Positions 23,681 to 35,942 of a DNA stretch of 64,000 nt are shown one piece after another (position 1 is the first letter of the stretch; every line of letters begins with the position of its first letter). The DNA is taken from the NCBI GenBank assembly GCA_013368445.1, contig JAACJO010000004.1, positions 1,674,001-1,738,000 on the forward strand, read 5' to 3'. The notes beneath the pieces are model-generated. The model made no database searches and had not been told where the DNA came from. It worked only from the letters and a program-made list of their open reading frames with translations. The position numbers and the translations under genes were made by a program. The stretch is from Leucocoprinus leucothites. Taxonomy: Eukaryota > Basidiomycota > Agaricomycetes > Agaricales > Agaricaceae.

Positions 23681-25523
23681 TTAATACTTATTATTAACAG
23701 GTGCATTTTGTATTCTGAGGGACCAGGCTTGTTTCAATCTCTATTTTTGTCTCTGTCCTCTTGAACCACCGCATATCCAGGTCTTATTTTCCTGTTCTCT
23801 AGTTTAGTTCTGCATTATCGCGTGTATATTATACCTCTGTTATAGGATCGTTTAAGATCCAGACCACCATTCGTAGTCTGTATAATCTCTGTTAATAATA
23901 CAGATGTAATTAACTCCAGAATTAAACCATTACGTTGTAGTCGAGCGGAGACTAAGTGATCTGAACGAAATCGGGTGCAACGTAAAGTCTTGGTAGTCCA
24001 AAACGACAAGATCTCGGAGATCCTGTACACTACATTTCTTCAATCGTGTTGCTATTGAGCCAATGACGGCACAGATAAGCAGGAACCTATGCAGTCACAA
24101 TCTCCAAGAGGACCCTGGATCTGAAGTACTTGGACGTCGACAAGGAATGACAGTCGCAATATAAACGGGGTGTGGATACATGAGGCGAGAGTCAGGGTTA
24201 TGGTGTGCATTGTGCTATTTGGAGGAAACTTTCAAGTTGATTGTCCGGCGGAGAAGCCCCGTAAAAAAAACCCGAGCTCAATTAGCGGTTACCAAGACGG
24301 ATAAGAAATCGCATGACAGGCCTTTAATGATCCGCCACAGGAGTGGAGAGAGGGGTGAGTGAGTTAAGTACCGGCACACAAAGGAAGACAAAGGTAGCAT
24401 TCGGTCTGTTGATAGGCCGGTAGGGGTTGTTTGGAGTGTCTGAAATACGGTAGACCAATGACAATCCACCTAGGATAGTAAAGTTCTCGTGAAGTAAAGG
24501 TATGAAACAAGATCCAGATTTGAGATGGGAGTGTTGTTCGGGCCTTGAACAGCATGGGTGATTAAAGGCTCGGGAACTAGGGTGACAGAAAAAAAGCAGG
24601 AGTGCCAATAAATGTCAGGGTATCTTCCCAGAATATGAAAATTTAAGAAGAATAAATTGAGATTGTCCTGGCACATGACAACGGAATACAGGATGCTAGA
24701 CCTTTTGAAACGAACTCACTCAATTGTCCTCGTACCATTGCGTTGGTTTGCAACATTGGAACCACCGCCGAGAGGCACAGAGGTTGGATATATGCATCAG
24801 TTAGCTACCCCGCTCGACAGTCATGGCCATAAGGTGCTGTAATTCGTGCTTCTTCCTCGTTGTTAGGATCCATAGAAATCTATTTGTTTGCCGCCACCTT
24901 TGAGGTGTGAGGAACTTCCTGTTGTAAGTAGTGCTAACCACCATACAGAAACAATCGAGGGATGATGGGAGAAGGAGAGGAGAGGAGTCAGGATCAAGTA
25001 GGAATGTATGATTGTTTGCACAGGTATGGAAGGGGCGGCACTAGCACGTCGCCGGTTTGTGCGCAACTAGGTGTTTGTTGTTCCATAGCTCGTTCTCGTG
25101 GGTGTCCGACCTTGCGCCATCCAACAGAACTAGTAGACCCGAATTAGTCGCAAATAAGTGGTGTGTAGCTTCTACTGAAGCGGATCGAATCAGCGGCCGG
25201 AAATGAAACGGCCCCTTCGCTCAGGACGAGTACTGAATGCGCATCTGCACACGAGATCAACCTTGTGAAGACTAGTAGTCGGTGAATATTTGATTACTTA
25301 CGCTGGCATAAATAAGCATCTGAGCCAACGTTGATAACGTCACAAACGATCTCGTTCGCTCTCGAATACTAATCAAGATTTCCTGGCCAAACTCATGAAA
25401 TTAAGCATAGAAAAATAGACAAGGATATGTAGAAGTACACGAAAGGTTATGCAAGAAACCAAAACTGAACCAGAAATGCACCACAGGAGGCGCTTTTAGC
25501 TCATAGCCACCGCAACGAGACGT
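23681..25523. other. Long intergenic stretch before ILV5, no convincing gene
   Basis: This stretch takes in the 3' regions of C2H2 regulator 1 and of ILV5, which converge on it. Open frames are short. One minus-strand segment near 25290-25380 (EILISIRERTRSFVTLSTLA then QMLIYAS) is bounded by a CAG acceptor and a GTAAGT donor but has no start codon or partner exon I can defend. Confidence 0.5.
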
Positions 25524-27079
25524 TTACTCAGAGTCGGACTTGTAGTCAGGTCGCAATGAACGGACAACCTTGCCTGTGGTGACGATAAACACCATTAGTA
25601 TCCACTTGAATGGCTGAACAACCTATGAACATACCTGCGCGCCAAATCTCCTGGTTGTCGATCTCAGCCAACTCCTTGGCAAGGTCTTGGCGATAGGTAG
25701 AACGGCTGTTGTATTCAAGAGATTTGCGGGTCTCGGTGCCATTCTTCACGCTCTCGTAAAGCTTCTCGAAGATGGGAACATTGGCCTTCTCGAAAATAGG
25801 TGCCCAGTCAAGAGCACCACGACGAGCGGTCGTTGAGCAGGCATTGAACATGTAGTCCATACTAGCAAAACCATTAGAAGGGTAATACCAAGGAGACTTC
25901 TTCAGCTTACCCCTTCTGGCCGATCAAGGGGTAGAGAGACTGAGTGGCCTCCTCGACAGTCTCATTGAAGGCTTCCGAGGGAGAGTGTCCATTCTTGCGA
26001 AGGACCTGGTATTGAGCCAGGAAAAGTCCCTCTGTGAAGTAGGTTAGCTCAGGGACTTCACGTACAAAGTGGGGAATAGCACGTACGAATACCACCCATG
26101 AGCTAGTACAAAAAAGGGACTATGAGCGTCTGGAGAACAGAAAAAAAAATCAACTTACCACACCACGCTCGCCGTAGAGGTCAGAATAGACCTCCTTCTC
26201 GAAGGTGGTCTCATACATGTAGCCAGAGCCGACCGCAACACCAATGGCGACAGCCTTCTCCTTGGCCTTACCAGTGACATCTTGCCACACGGCAATAGAG
26301 GAATTGATACCACGGCCCTCCTTGAAGAGGGTACGCACAGTGCGACCAGAGCCCTTGGGGGCAACAAGAATGACATCAACATCCTTGGGGGGAATGACCT
26401 TGGTGTCCTCCTTGTAGACGACGGAGAAACCATGGGAGAAGTAGAGGGTCTTGCCAGGGACGATGAGGGGAGCAATTTTAGGCCATGTCTGCGACTGGGC
26501 AGCGTCTGAGAGCAAGTTCATGATGATGGTCCCCTTGTTAATGGCCTCTTCGATGGGGAAGAGTGTCTCTCCAGGCACCTTAAAACTTATGTTAAAAGAC
26601 GCCTTGCAAAAGAGCACCAGAAAAACCTACCCAACCATCCTCAATGGCTTGTCTCCAGCTCTCACCGTTCTCACGGACACCAACGATGACATTGAGACCG
26701 TTGTCACGAGCGTTCAAGCCTTGACCATGGCCTTGCGAGCCGTAGCCAATGAGAGCGAGCGTGTCGTTCTTAAAGTAATCCTGAAGCTTAGCCAAAGGCC
26801 AGTCACTGCGCTCATAGACGGTCTCCTTGACACCGGCAAAGTCAAGAGTCTTGATACCACGGACACCCTACACGATTGTGAATATTGTTAAATATTGTGG
26901 GATCATATAACACGAACGTGGACGACAGGAGTTTGAGCAGCCTTGGCGGCGGCAGCCCTGGCAAGGAGGGAATAAGATGCAGTCTGCGCAGGCCTGAGGG
27001 CAGCCTTTGCAGCAATGCCAGAGACACGACGCGAAGCACGGATGGCTTGGGAAGCAGAACGAGTAGCGAAGGAGGCCAT
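25524..27079 (-). CDS. ILV5: Ketol-acid reductoisomerase (ILV5), mitochondrial
   Basis: This is the second step of isoleucine and valine synthesis: NADPH-dependent isomerisation and reduction of acetohydroxy acids in mitochondria. Start MASFATRSASQAIRASRRV at 27079 is a typical arginine- and alanine-rich presequence. The NADPH loop is ALIGYGSQGHGQGLNARDNG; VAPKGSGRTVR lies in the N-terminal domain; then GRGINSSIAVWQDVTGKAK, DLYGERGVLMGGIQGLF (metal-binding region) and EEATQSLYPLIGQKGMDYMF in the C-terminal domain. The end is VVRSLRPDYKSDSE. Six exons; introns of about 45-60 nt. The identification is firm and the protein is of normal length. Confidence 0.95.
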
Positions 27080-27589
27080 GGTGTGTGGGATTGGAGAACA
27101 AGTTGTAAACCTGGCTCTAAAAGTTTTTCAGGTGGTTTGATCGAGTCAGGGTCCTCGGCCGACCGCCTGTTCCCGAATAAGACCGAGTATTCGCCCTATC
27201 AGCTCAGTGTAGTTTGACCGAATAACCTCCCAACCACATTCATTTCCCAGACGCGCTAAGCTCGTCTTTTTACATATGAATATATTTTTGGGCTCGTCGG
27301 GGAGGAGTAAGACGCGCTGTGTCCACTAATTTGGGCACCTTGTGGGCGCGTCTCCGGATCACATGTAGCCAGATCAACTTGATGCCTGACTTCTCCATGT
27401 CCGATTTTATCAAGACTTGACTAGAGAATACGAGAAAACAAACATGTATGAAAAGGTATGACTCGACAATACAAAATCATTGAAAAGGCATGATATTTAA
27501 GATTCAAGCGAGATGCCATATTTACTCAAACAAGCCTGAACTAAGCCTAAGTAATGTAACAGAGAAACAACTCCCGACACGTGGAAGGC
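27080..27589. other. ILV5 promoter region
   Basis: Upstream region of ILV5, reaching the 3' end of the next minus-strand gene. No gene seen; I did not recognise a specific control site. Confidence 0.5.
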
Positions 27590-29205
27590 TCAAAATGATG
27601 TTGATGGAAGCGACGGGAGTGAAAACGACATGGGAGTTGACGATGATTCAGAGAAAAGGACGCGATAATGTGAGTCTGGGCGTGTAGCGACCGTACGGGG
27701 CGATGTCCGAGTTGACGCAGAATAAGTGACGATGGGGGAACCCTTGCAAGAGCGGATGCTATCGATCAACTCTGATTTAATACCAAAGCAGTCGAACAAT
27801 ACGACTCTCCTGACCGCACTTACCCAGACACCATCTTTCATGTGGAGGGCGAACAACGTGTCTGGTAGGCGGTCACACGAGAAGAACTCGAGTGTACGGA
27901 GAGAGGCCATCGGTTCGCCCCAATTCTCCAACGCTTCTGGACGTAAAGTGCATCTGGTGAGTCGAGTGGTGGATATGGAAGGGAGATGACCAGGTGTGAA
28001 GTTGAATCGACCGATGTCTACGTCGCTCAAATTCACCTCCTGGAGTACATAATTATCTGACGCTTCAAGCATCATAGATAAATTGGTATAGATCTTGTTC
28101 CCTTCTTGTAGTCCGGATGATGTTGGTTTTGCGAACGTGAACGAAACGAGAGAGGGAAGCCGAAGAAATGACAGATAGAGTATGTCATTCAGGTAGAGCT
28201 GCCGTAGATGAGGTAGCTTGATAGTGATCAAGCCACGAACCTCCCGCTCTTGTATTGTCACATCAAGTTTGAGGCTGGTGAGCAGTGGGCATGCTTTCAA
28301 GAGCCCATGCATGTAATATAAGGAATGAACGGCATTGGTGATCTCCAGCTCCTGGAGGTGTGAGAGCCAATGATTTGAAGTGCTCGGTCTGCAATGCCCT
28401 ATACTGAGGCAGCTCAGCTTGGGAACATCGCCCTTGAGGACGTGATAGTCCCGCCACAGCTGCCGTGTTGTGTCCAAGTAAAAGAACTTGAGCTCTGGCA
28501 TGTCGAAGTTGAATTGCTGTAGGAGAAGCTGAATGTTCCAAATGGAGTGATGGGGCGTGTCTCCAATGAAGATCTCAACAGAATGCCATCTAGAGACATG
28601 AGGCTGTAACAGCGCAAGATAGTTACCCAGCGAGGCCTGCCGGACCGCATCCCTCGTACCAGTGCCCCAGAGGGGTGTCTCGAAACGAAGGTGAAGTAGA
28701 GATTGGCCGGATTGCGCTAGCCATGTCTTGACCAGCTGGGAGTAAGCCAAGTTCGGAGTGATTCTGATACATATGAAGCTCCAGGCACGAGGCGTACTGC
28801 GGACCACGTTCTAATATCGAAGGTAAAAAGTTAGCAAAAAAATACCTCATTCAAACGTGTGAGCTTCGACCCACTCTCCAGTGACGAGACACCTGAGACA
28901 TAACCATCGGCGCCAACCAAGCGCCTGAGCCCCAGATTGCAGCATGGACAAATATTTCGCCCAGCACTTCTCTCGGAAGAAGACGATGAGTCGAGATATA
29001 GAAACGATCCTGAGTGTTCTCCTTTGTAAGCTGAGCTATCTCTCGCCGAAGGACAGCAATTCGCTCTAGCCTCTGCGCCACTCTGTTGGCTACCAGTTCT
29101 CGCTCGGCTTCTGCATATGGATTGATGTCACGAGAAGCACGATGGTAAGTTATCGGAAATGAACCCACCTGATGGGAAGCTTAACTCATTGAGGTCCGTC
29201 GACAT
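27590..29205 (-). CDS. F-box-like protein with LRR-like C-terminal part
   Basis: This is a member of the large Agaricomycete F-box-like family. Start MSTDLNELSFPS at 29205. A coiled N-terminal helix (ELVANRVAQRLERIAVLRRE) is followed by the F-box-like core HRLLPREVLGEIFVHAAI and VSRHWRV, then AWSFICIRITPN, the usual arrangement in this family (lead helix, F-box, then a tryptophan-containing strand). The long last exon has loosely repeated Leu-rich segments such as LKLDVTIQEREV, LPHLRQLYLNDI and LRTLEFFSCDRLPDTL. Two introns. The probable role is target selection for a ubiquitin ligase; the target is unknown. Confidence 0.75.
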
Positions 29206-29502
29206 GGATAAGACGTCGGAAAGGAGGAGAGGAGGAGGGGTCTGGATGGGGGAAGGAGAAATGCATGGCACGAACACCTGGTATAAGTAGCGTGGTACGG
29301 TGTTTAGAGCCCTGATTGACGAGGGAATGGACGAGATCCAAGATATACTTATGTTATTCCTGGGTCTTAAGTGGCCCTTCCCCATTTAGCTGCGGCTATC
29401 TCCAATTTCTTGGAAATCACAATTATACCATGCTCAGCGTGCTTTTCTCCGGACCTCCCCTTTGATATCTACCGTTCCTTGCTTGCGCTTTCTCTGTACT
29501 CT

Positions 29503-31518
29503 ATGAATTGTTTCCGCAGTATCCTGTCCTTCTCATCGGCAAAATTCCCGAGTCGAACTTGTACTACGCTACACAGGTCTGCTGCTCGCCTTCGATTGCC
29601 TGCAAGTTCCAAACGTGTTTGTCCAATCGAAAGCGAAAGTGACCATGCTTCTGTCTAGATATCAGCAACTTCCTCCCGCGGTGTCTACACAAGTCAGATT
29701 TCCCAAGGTTTTGGTTCGGTTGCAGCAGTCAAGAAGGACTCTAGCGGTAGTGGCCTAGCCAGGCTTGATGATGATATGCAACGGAAGGATCTTCCGATAG
29801 TGACGGCCAATGAGCGCAAAGTAACTATCGGCTGGGACACGAAGACATGGTCGAGATTGTGAGTGATCGGATTCTCGGGGGCTGGCTGAAATTCTCATGG
29901 CAGTGCTTTTTCTCAAGCCATAACATCTGGCTACGAGATCATTGCCGTTGCCCCAAGTGTTTCCACCCCATCACCAAACAGCGCTTGCTGAACACATTTG
30001 AAGTGCGTGCTTAGCGACTCGAAGCAATCGCAGAAGTTCATGCCATAGACTCTAGATTCCCTCGGACATCCAACCTCTTGGCATTCAACGCAAGGCCGAT
30101 GGCCTGGAGTTGACCTGTTTGTCTATCGTAAGGCTGTTGATTAAACTTGCACTCACTCAATTCGATGTCAAGGGCAATCATCCGAACCTCACGTATCATT
30201 CTATCCTTGGTCATGGCTTCAGAGCAATTCTTATGATCCCGCGATCAATCACGCTCAAACTATTATTGAGTGAGTGACACTTTACCAAAAAAAACATATC
30301 AGCACGTTGAGATTCTTTAGGAAGGTTGAATGGGGTACAAAGATAGCACAGTCTCCACCCACCGTAACGTACTCAGAAGCAATGGACCAAGATGACAGAG
30401 GTCTCTTCAAATGGTTGACCGACATCGTGAGTGATTGATATGTCGTAATCTCACTGAGTTGACAGGACGTGCCCAGGATCAATTTGGCTTCTCTTTCATC
30501 TCCGGGGTTCCTCCAACTCCGGAGGCAACTGAGAAATTGGTAGAGCGTATTGGCTTCATCCGCGAAACCCAATGTGAGTGTCCAAAACCAGTCATATTCA
30601 TCGTCTGTACCAATCCAACTGTTGAATGTGCTCAAGATGGTCGGTTTTGGGACTTTACGTCTGACCTCGCTAAAGGGATACCGCATATACCACATTAGCA
30701 CTCGGTGCACACACGGATAATACCTATTATGTTAGCACCGTCGTTTCTTCGAAAACAAAATTGTGAATGTCCTCTTACTCCTTTTACTGCAGACAGACCC
30801 CGCTGGACTTCAACTATTTCACCTCCTTTCCCACACCGGTGGCAGTGGGGTGCCACATTATTGGCCGACGGGTTCTACGTTGCCTCCATCCTGAAAGAAC
30901 TACACCCCGAATATTATGATATTCTCTCGAGAGTGTCTGTTCCTGCTCATGCCGCCGGGGAGGCATCCTCCATTTACTACCCAAGTCCACGTTCTGGGTA
31001 CCCCGTCCTCGGGCATGACCCTTGCACAAGAGAGCTCGTCCAAGTTCGTTGGAATAATGATGATCGAAGTGTGATGAACCACCTGGAACCTGATTTGGTT
31101 GAGAAATGGTACGTTTCGGGTCGGATTAGGAATGGACGTCTGATACGGATGCAATTCTCAGGTACGAAGCGATCAGCGCCTGGAATAAGTGCCTCAAAAG
31201 TCCCGACTCAGAGTATTGGGTACAACTTCAGCCGGGAACTGCTGTTGGTATGTCACTCACTCCATTCCAAACCTTTTGTCCACCTTAAGCAAATCACCGT
31301 ACATATTTCTAGTGGTTGACAACCACCGCGTATTGCATGGACGTTCTGCTTTTGATGGAAAGCGCCGTATGTGTGGAGCATACGTCGGTATTGACGAGTA
31401 TCGATCCAAACTGGCAGTTCTCCGAGAACGGTTTGCTCCAGATACCGTCCAAAGGGCCACAGATCATCTCCCTCAGGCAAATATCAACGGTCGTAATATC
31501 TGGAATTCTGCCCTCTAG
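29503..31518 (+). CDS. Trimethyllysine dioxygenase (TMLHE-type) with two apparent 1-nt frameshifts
   Basis: This Fe(II)/2-oxoglutarate dioxygenase would make hydroxy-trimethyllysine, the first step of carnitine synthesis in mitochondria. Start MNCFRSILSFSSAKFPSR at 29503 resembles a mitochondrial leader. The N-terminal domain has FHNIWLRDHCRCPKCFH; the catalytic domain has FGFSFISGVPPTPEATEKL, YGRFWDFTSDLAKG, DTAYTTLALGAHTDNTYY (iron ligands His and Asp), LLADGFYVASIL, and VDNHRVLHGRSAFDGKRRMC (second iron His). About eleven exons join well. The frame breaks twice, at G-runs 30675-30677 and 30847-30850; in each case one extra G would restore alignment with the family. Either the copy is inactivated or the assembly dropped a base twice. 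The proposed first intron is only 42 nt. Confidence 0.8.
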
Positions 31519-31636
31519 ACTTGAACGAGCTCTACAACTCGTAGTTGAATTTCGAAATGGTATATACATAACTCATACAGCTAAATTAATGCGAAATAAA
31601 GCACTGTTTTACTTTTTGTTAGACCGGGATTAGTAT

Positions 31637-33863
31637 CTAGGCTTGGGCCTGAATCTCCTTGAGAATGTAGCCCTCAAGTCCTCCACAAAGCCAGAGTTCT
31701 TGGACAGAGGATCCAACAGGACGAACGGAATAGGTTTTATTAAGAGCGCCAATGATGTCAATCTGGCCAGTGGCCATGTTGATATTGACATTGATACCCT
31801 TGTTGACGGTCAGCTCTGAGTCTTTTCCACCCGCACCCCGCTTTCCATCCTTTGCATAGGCATCCGTAAGATCCTTCACGAGCTCTGGACTCTCAATGCA
31901 TACTAAGCCGTTGTTAATAGCGTTACGTTTGAAGATATCTCCAAAGGATCCAGCGATCACGAGAGGAACACCAGCGGCTTTGAGGGCCGTGGCTGCCTGC
32001 TCGCGAGATGAGCCAGTACCGAAGTTATAACCCGAAACCAGAATAACACCCTTCTTTATGTCCTCCACATCCCCAGACTCATTTTGTTTGGCGACGATGG
32101 AGGCGACTAGGGATGCGAACTCAGGATCATAATTCTCCATGACTACTTGAGCCTGACGCTCGAGGGTGATGTCATCTTGGTATGTGTACTTGCCAGGATA
32201 GATACCGTCCGTGTTCAAGTTGTCTTGAGGAGCAAATAAGAGAGGTCCAGAGAATTTGCTAGGGAAGCCTTGGAGAAGCGGTTCCTCAGTTGGGGGGGAC
32301 GCCGAAGCAGAAGGGGAGCTGGGGGTTTGCGAGATGGAGAATGTAGGGGGCTGGACGGGAGGTAAGGCATGAGAGTCGAGAGATGCCGGTCCACAGATGT
32401 ATCCACGGATAGCGCTGGCTGCCACGACTGCCGGACTGGCAAGGTAGGCTTGGGCGTTCGGGTGACCCATTCGCCCTTTGTAGTTCCTATTTGTGGCACT
32501 AATTCCGACCTGACCCTCCTCAAGAAGACCTGTTCCCAAACCGATACAGGGACCACACCCCGCAGGCAGGACCTTGGCGCCCGATTGGATTAGGGCATCC
32601 CAATGGCCAAGACGCTCGGCTTCTTGCTGGACGACGGAGCTTGCTGCAGCAATGTAGAACTCGACACCATCGGCAACTTTGTTGCCCTTCATGACTTCAG
32701 CAGCGGCAGCAATGTCCGATACACGAGAGTTTGTGCAGCTCACAAGATAGGCCTTGTTGATGGTAATCTTCTTTTCTTCGAGTATGGGCAGTGGATTGGA
32801 GATCTTGACACTATTGGGACCGGATACGTGAGGAACAAGGGTGGAAAGATCAAAAATGAGATGAGAAGCATATTCCGCGTCTGGGTCGGATTGTACGGCG
32901 GCTGTCCGCAGGGCATCTAGCCGTTGACGGTTGATGCGAGGGTGGGAAGGGGGGGAGGGATGCCAGAGTTCGCTGATGAGAAAGTACGCAGTTCTAGCTT
33001 GTTCAGGGCACTATCGTACCACTGCAGCGTTTTTTCGTCGACGGGGAAAACGCCAACGAGAGCACCCCATTCCGTGGTCATGTTGGCAATGGTTAAGCGG
33101 TCATCGATGCTCAAGGCTGAAACACCTTCTCCCGTGAACTCAATGGCGGCATTGAGAACCTCGTCCTTGTTGAATGATCCACAGAGCGCAACGATGACGT
33201 CCTTTCCCGTGACGCCGGGAGCCAGTTTTCCCTTGAGCTCGACCTTGACCATCCGAGGAACCTGCCACCAAGTTTTGCCTGTTGCCCAGAGTGCTGCAGC
33301 GTCGGTGCGAACTATGGGTGTTCCAACACATCCAACACCCCCATACATGTTGCTATGACTGTCACTGGCGACAGTCAGAGTGTAGGGAAAAGCGTAGCCC
33401 TCTTCAACAAGGACTTGGTGTCCAATACCCCGTCCGGCGGGATAAAAATTAACCCCATGGTTTCTCGCGAACTCTTCTATTGAGGCGTACTTCGCGAGAT
33501 TTTTCGGAGATTTATTTTGAACGTCGTGATCAAGCGTGAAGACCGGCTGACTTGGGTTGTGGATTTTGGAAGCGCCAATAGACTTGAACCTATTTGGTTC
33601 GAAGCTGAATATAAAGTAAAAACGGAATGGAAATTTACACACTTGCTAATGACAGGGCCCGTATTGTCGTGCGTCATGACATGTTCTGGGCGAATCATGA
33701 CATAGTCACCAGCCTTGACAGGTTTTCCTTCTGGTAAACCAACCGCATATTTCTGGACAACCTTCTCGATGATGGTCTGGGGAGGTCGTAACTTCCCGCC
33801 AATAACAGTAGCATAGAGCCTACGACTGCCGTATGTACGGGCCAGTGATGGCACAAAACGCAT
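31637..33863 (-). CDS. LYS4: Homoaconitase, mitochondrial (LYS4)
   Basis: This is an aconitase-family enzyme that converts homocitrate to homoisocitrate in the alpha-aminoadipate route to lysine, in mitochondria. Start [19 protein letters not shown] at 33863 is a presequence. [53 protein letters not shown] and [19 protein letters not shown] open the catalytic core. The 4Fe-4S cysteines are in YLVSCTNSR and [10 protein letters not shown]. The swivel domain has [20 protein letters not shown] and [16 protein letters not shown]. Three exons; the second intron (about 71 nt) removes a stop-containing stretch near 32915. It converges with the trimethyllysine dioxygenase, 118 bp between stop codons. 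Confidence 0.95.
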
Positions 33864-34538
33864 TGTCCGCGCTAAAGGCAACAGGTTGAAGGTTGAAGGG
33901 GGGTTTGATGACTGAATTCCCCCGGATATCCGTCGGTACAGCAGCCCAATATAGTTTGGCTATGTTTATCAAAAGCATCGGGTGGAGGCGATCCTCGCAC
34001 GATTATTATTACCGTTGCCGAGACTTACTAACTTTTCATGAACCACTCAAACGTCTATGCATATATCTCGAGTGGTATATCAAACTGCAACGTTAGATAC
34101 TTCGGTACATGTGATGATTTCTTTCTCTCTACTAAGAGCCGAAGTATATTCGGTTGAAGTCACTCAATTCAAGGCGATGATAAGTTGTACCATCTCCGAG
34201 CCGGGTAATGGGAGAATCATGACGCCTCAACTGACTAATCTTCAGAGCATAAGATTGGGATTTATTATCCCATCACTTCAAGGATAACATACAAGAGGTA
34301 TATACAAACAGATCCGGGGGATCGCTAATACTAATAAAATCAATAGAACAATGAATCAATAAACAATTGAGCTGCTCTGGATCCCGATGAAATGCACATG
34401 AGTCTAAGCGTCTTTGAATGAAGGGTCCAAATGATCAAAATGTTGGGTACTGAGTGGTGGATGCAGAAGTTGAATCAATAAGAAATAGAATAAAATAGTA
34501 GATGGAGAAAAGGCGTTAAAGTTCGGACCGCCAACACG
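33864..34538. other. Intergenic stretch between LYS4 and C2H2 regulator 2
   Basis: LYS4 promoter on the left, 3' region of C2H2 regulator 2 on the right. No gene seen. Confidence 0.5.
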
Positions 34539-35942
34539 CTACAAGCTGCGAGTGGAGTTTCCGAATGCAGACGGATGCCCAGCCATGAAGTTAGGCTGAG
34601 GTTGGACCCAAGTGTTGTTGCCGGCGAGGTGAGAGGAATTGAAGTCATAGAAGCTCATTTGGACTGGCTGCCCCACAATGTCGAATAAACCAACGGGAGC
34701 GGGGACGGGAGCAGGAATGTTGAAGTCGAAGATATATGGGTCTCCGGAGAGCGAGGGAACAGTACTACTCGAGATCACGCCCGGGAAGGAGTAGACCTCG
34801 GGAGCCACAGGGAACTGGCCTGGAATCAGCGCAGGTCCATTGCCCATCGGGGTGACGTCCAGGGTACCAGAGTGCTGGGAAACTGGTGCTGCGTAAGTCA
34901 TACTGGCATCGGAAAGAGTCGAAGTGCCAAGGAATTGGTCGAAGTCGAGGGGGGCAGGAGTCATGCTCAACTGCTCTGGAGATTGAGCGCATTCAAAGGG
35001 ACTGGAATTGGCGTAGCAGTTAAACAGCTCCAGCTCATAATCTGGGGATAGGCGTTAAATCTTCGTTGAATACCGTAGTGGCGCATGGCTTACCGGTGAA
35101 CGAGCTGATAGAGACTTGGTCCTCGGCTATGATGGGTTCAGGCTGAACAAACTGCATGGTCTCGGCGCTGAGAATCTGAAAATTTGAGAGTCAATGAACG
35201 GTCTGGGTTTCACAAAGGAGGGGTTGGGTTACACACCTGGACAGAGTCGTTGAGCTGAGGGGAAGGAGTGGCAAGAAGAGAGTTATCGGAAGGAGTTGAT
35301 CTCTCTGAAATGGACCCCGCCGTTTTCCGGGTGGCACGATATGGCTTTGGCTTTGCACGGAGCTTATTGAGCCGTTCTTCTTTCGCCTCGTCCAGCCAGG
35401 CTGGAACCGGTAAACCCCTCTTCGTGAACTCCCCAGTGTGGCCCCTGATATGTGTGCGAAGGTTGGACTTGTCTGAATAGCTTCTGCCGCACCTCTCGAC
35501 GCAGTCGTTGTCGAAAGGAAGATTACAGGTGAAAGTTTCGCCAAAGCTTTGGTAAATGTTAGATAGTCCCATATAGCAAGCTAGGGAGCCACTCACTGGG
35601 TACGTCGGTGGCTCGCGAGATTGCAAGCCTGGGTGAAGCCCTTGTGGCAGAGATCACAGATGAATTTCCTTATCAAAGGATAATAAAATCAATACTACAA
35701 CAAGAGGCGGGTAGATAAGGGTGCCTACCGAGCACGGTCTTTATTGTGAGTGATGGTCTGGTAGATGTGCCGTCTGAACTCAGCCGGGCGTTTGAACTCG
35801 TGATCGCACATCACACAGTAACGATCCAACTAAAGAAGTGTGAGCAAAGAGAAGGAAGGGACATTCTAGAACCCACCTGAGGAACATAGCCAGGGCCTTT
35901 GGAGGCTCTGGTGCCTTTGACGGATTTGGCAAGACGACCCAT
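34539..35942 (-). CDS. C2H2 zinc-finger transcription regulator 2 (paralogue of the 22.2 kb gene)
   Basis: This is a probable DNA-binding regulator. Start MGRLAKSVKGTRASKGPGYV at 35942. Finger 1 is CVMCDHEFKRPAEFRRH followed by His after six residues; finger 2 is CDLCHKGFTQACNLASH; finger 3 has eleven residues between its cysteines (C-NLPFDNDCVER-C) then SDKSNLRTHIRGH. GLPVPAWLDEAKEERL follows, as in the paralogue. The C-terminus is Pro/Ser-rich with acidic-hydrophobic patches (LDFDQFLG, YIFDFNIPAP). At least six exons. Finger layout, spacing and the LPVPxWL segment match the gene at 22166, but the rest has diverged strongly. The promoter also matches (see 36088-36213). Confidence 0.85.

Noticed and set aside
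30601..30616. TCGTCTGTACCAATCC, similar to the GGTCTnnACCAATCC promoter element
   Set aside because: It lies in an intron of the dioxygenase gene, as a single copy with no partner at 77 bp and no TATA box, so chance is the simplest explanation.
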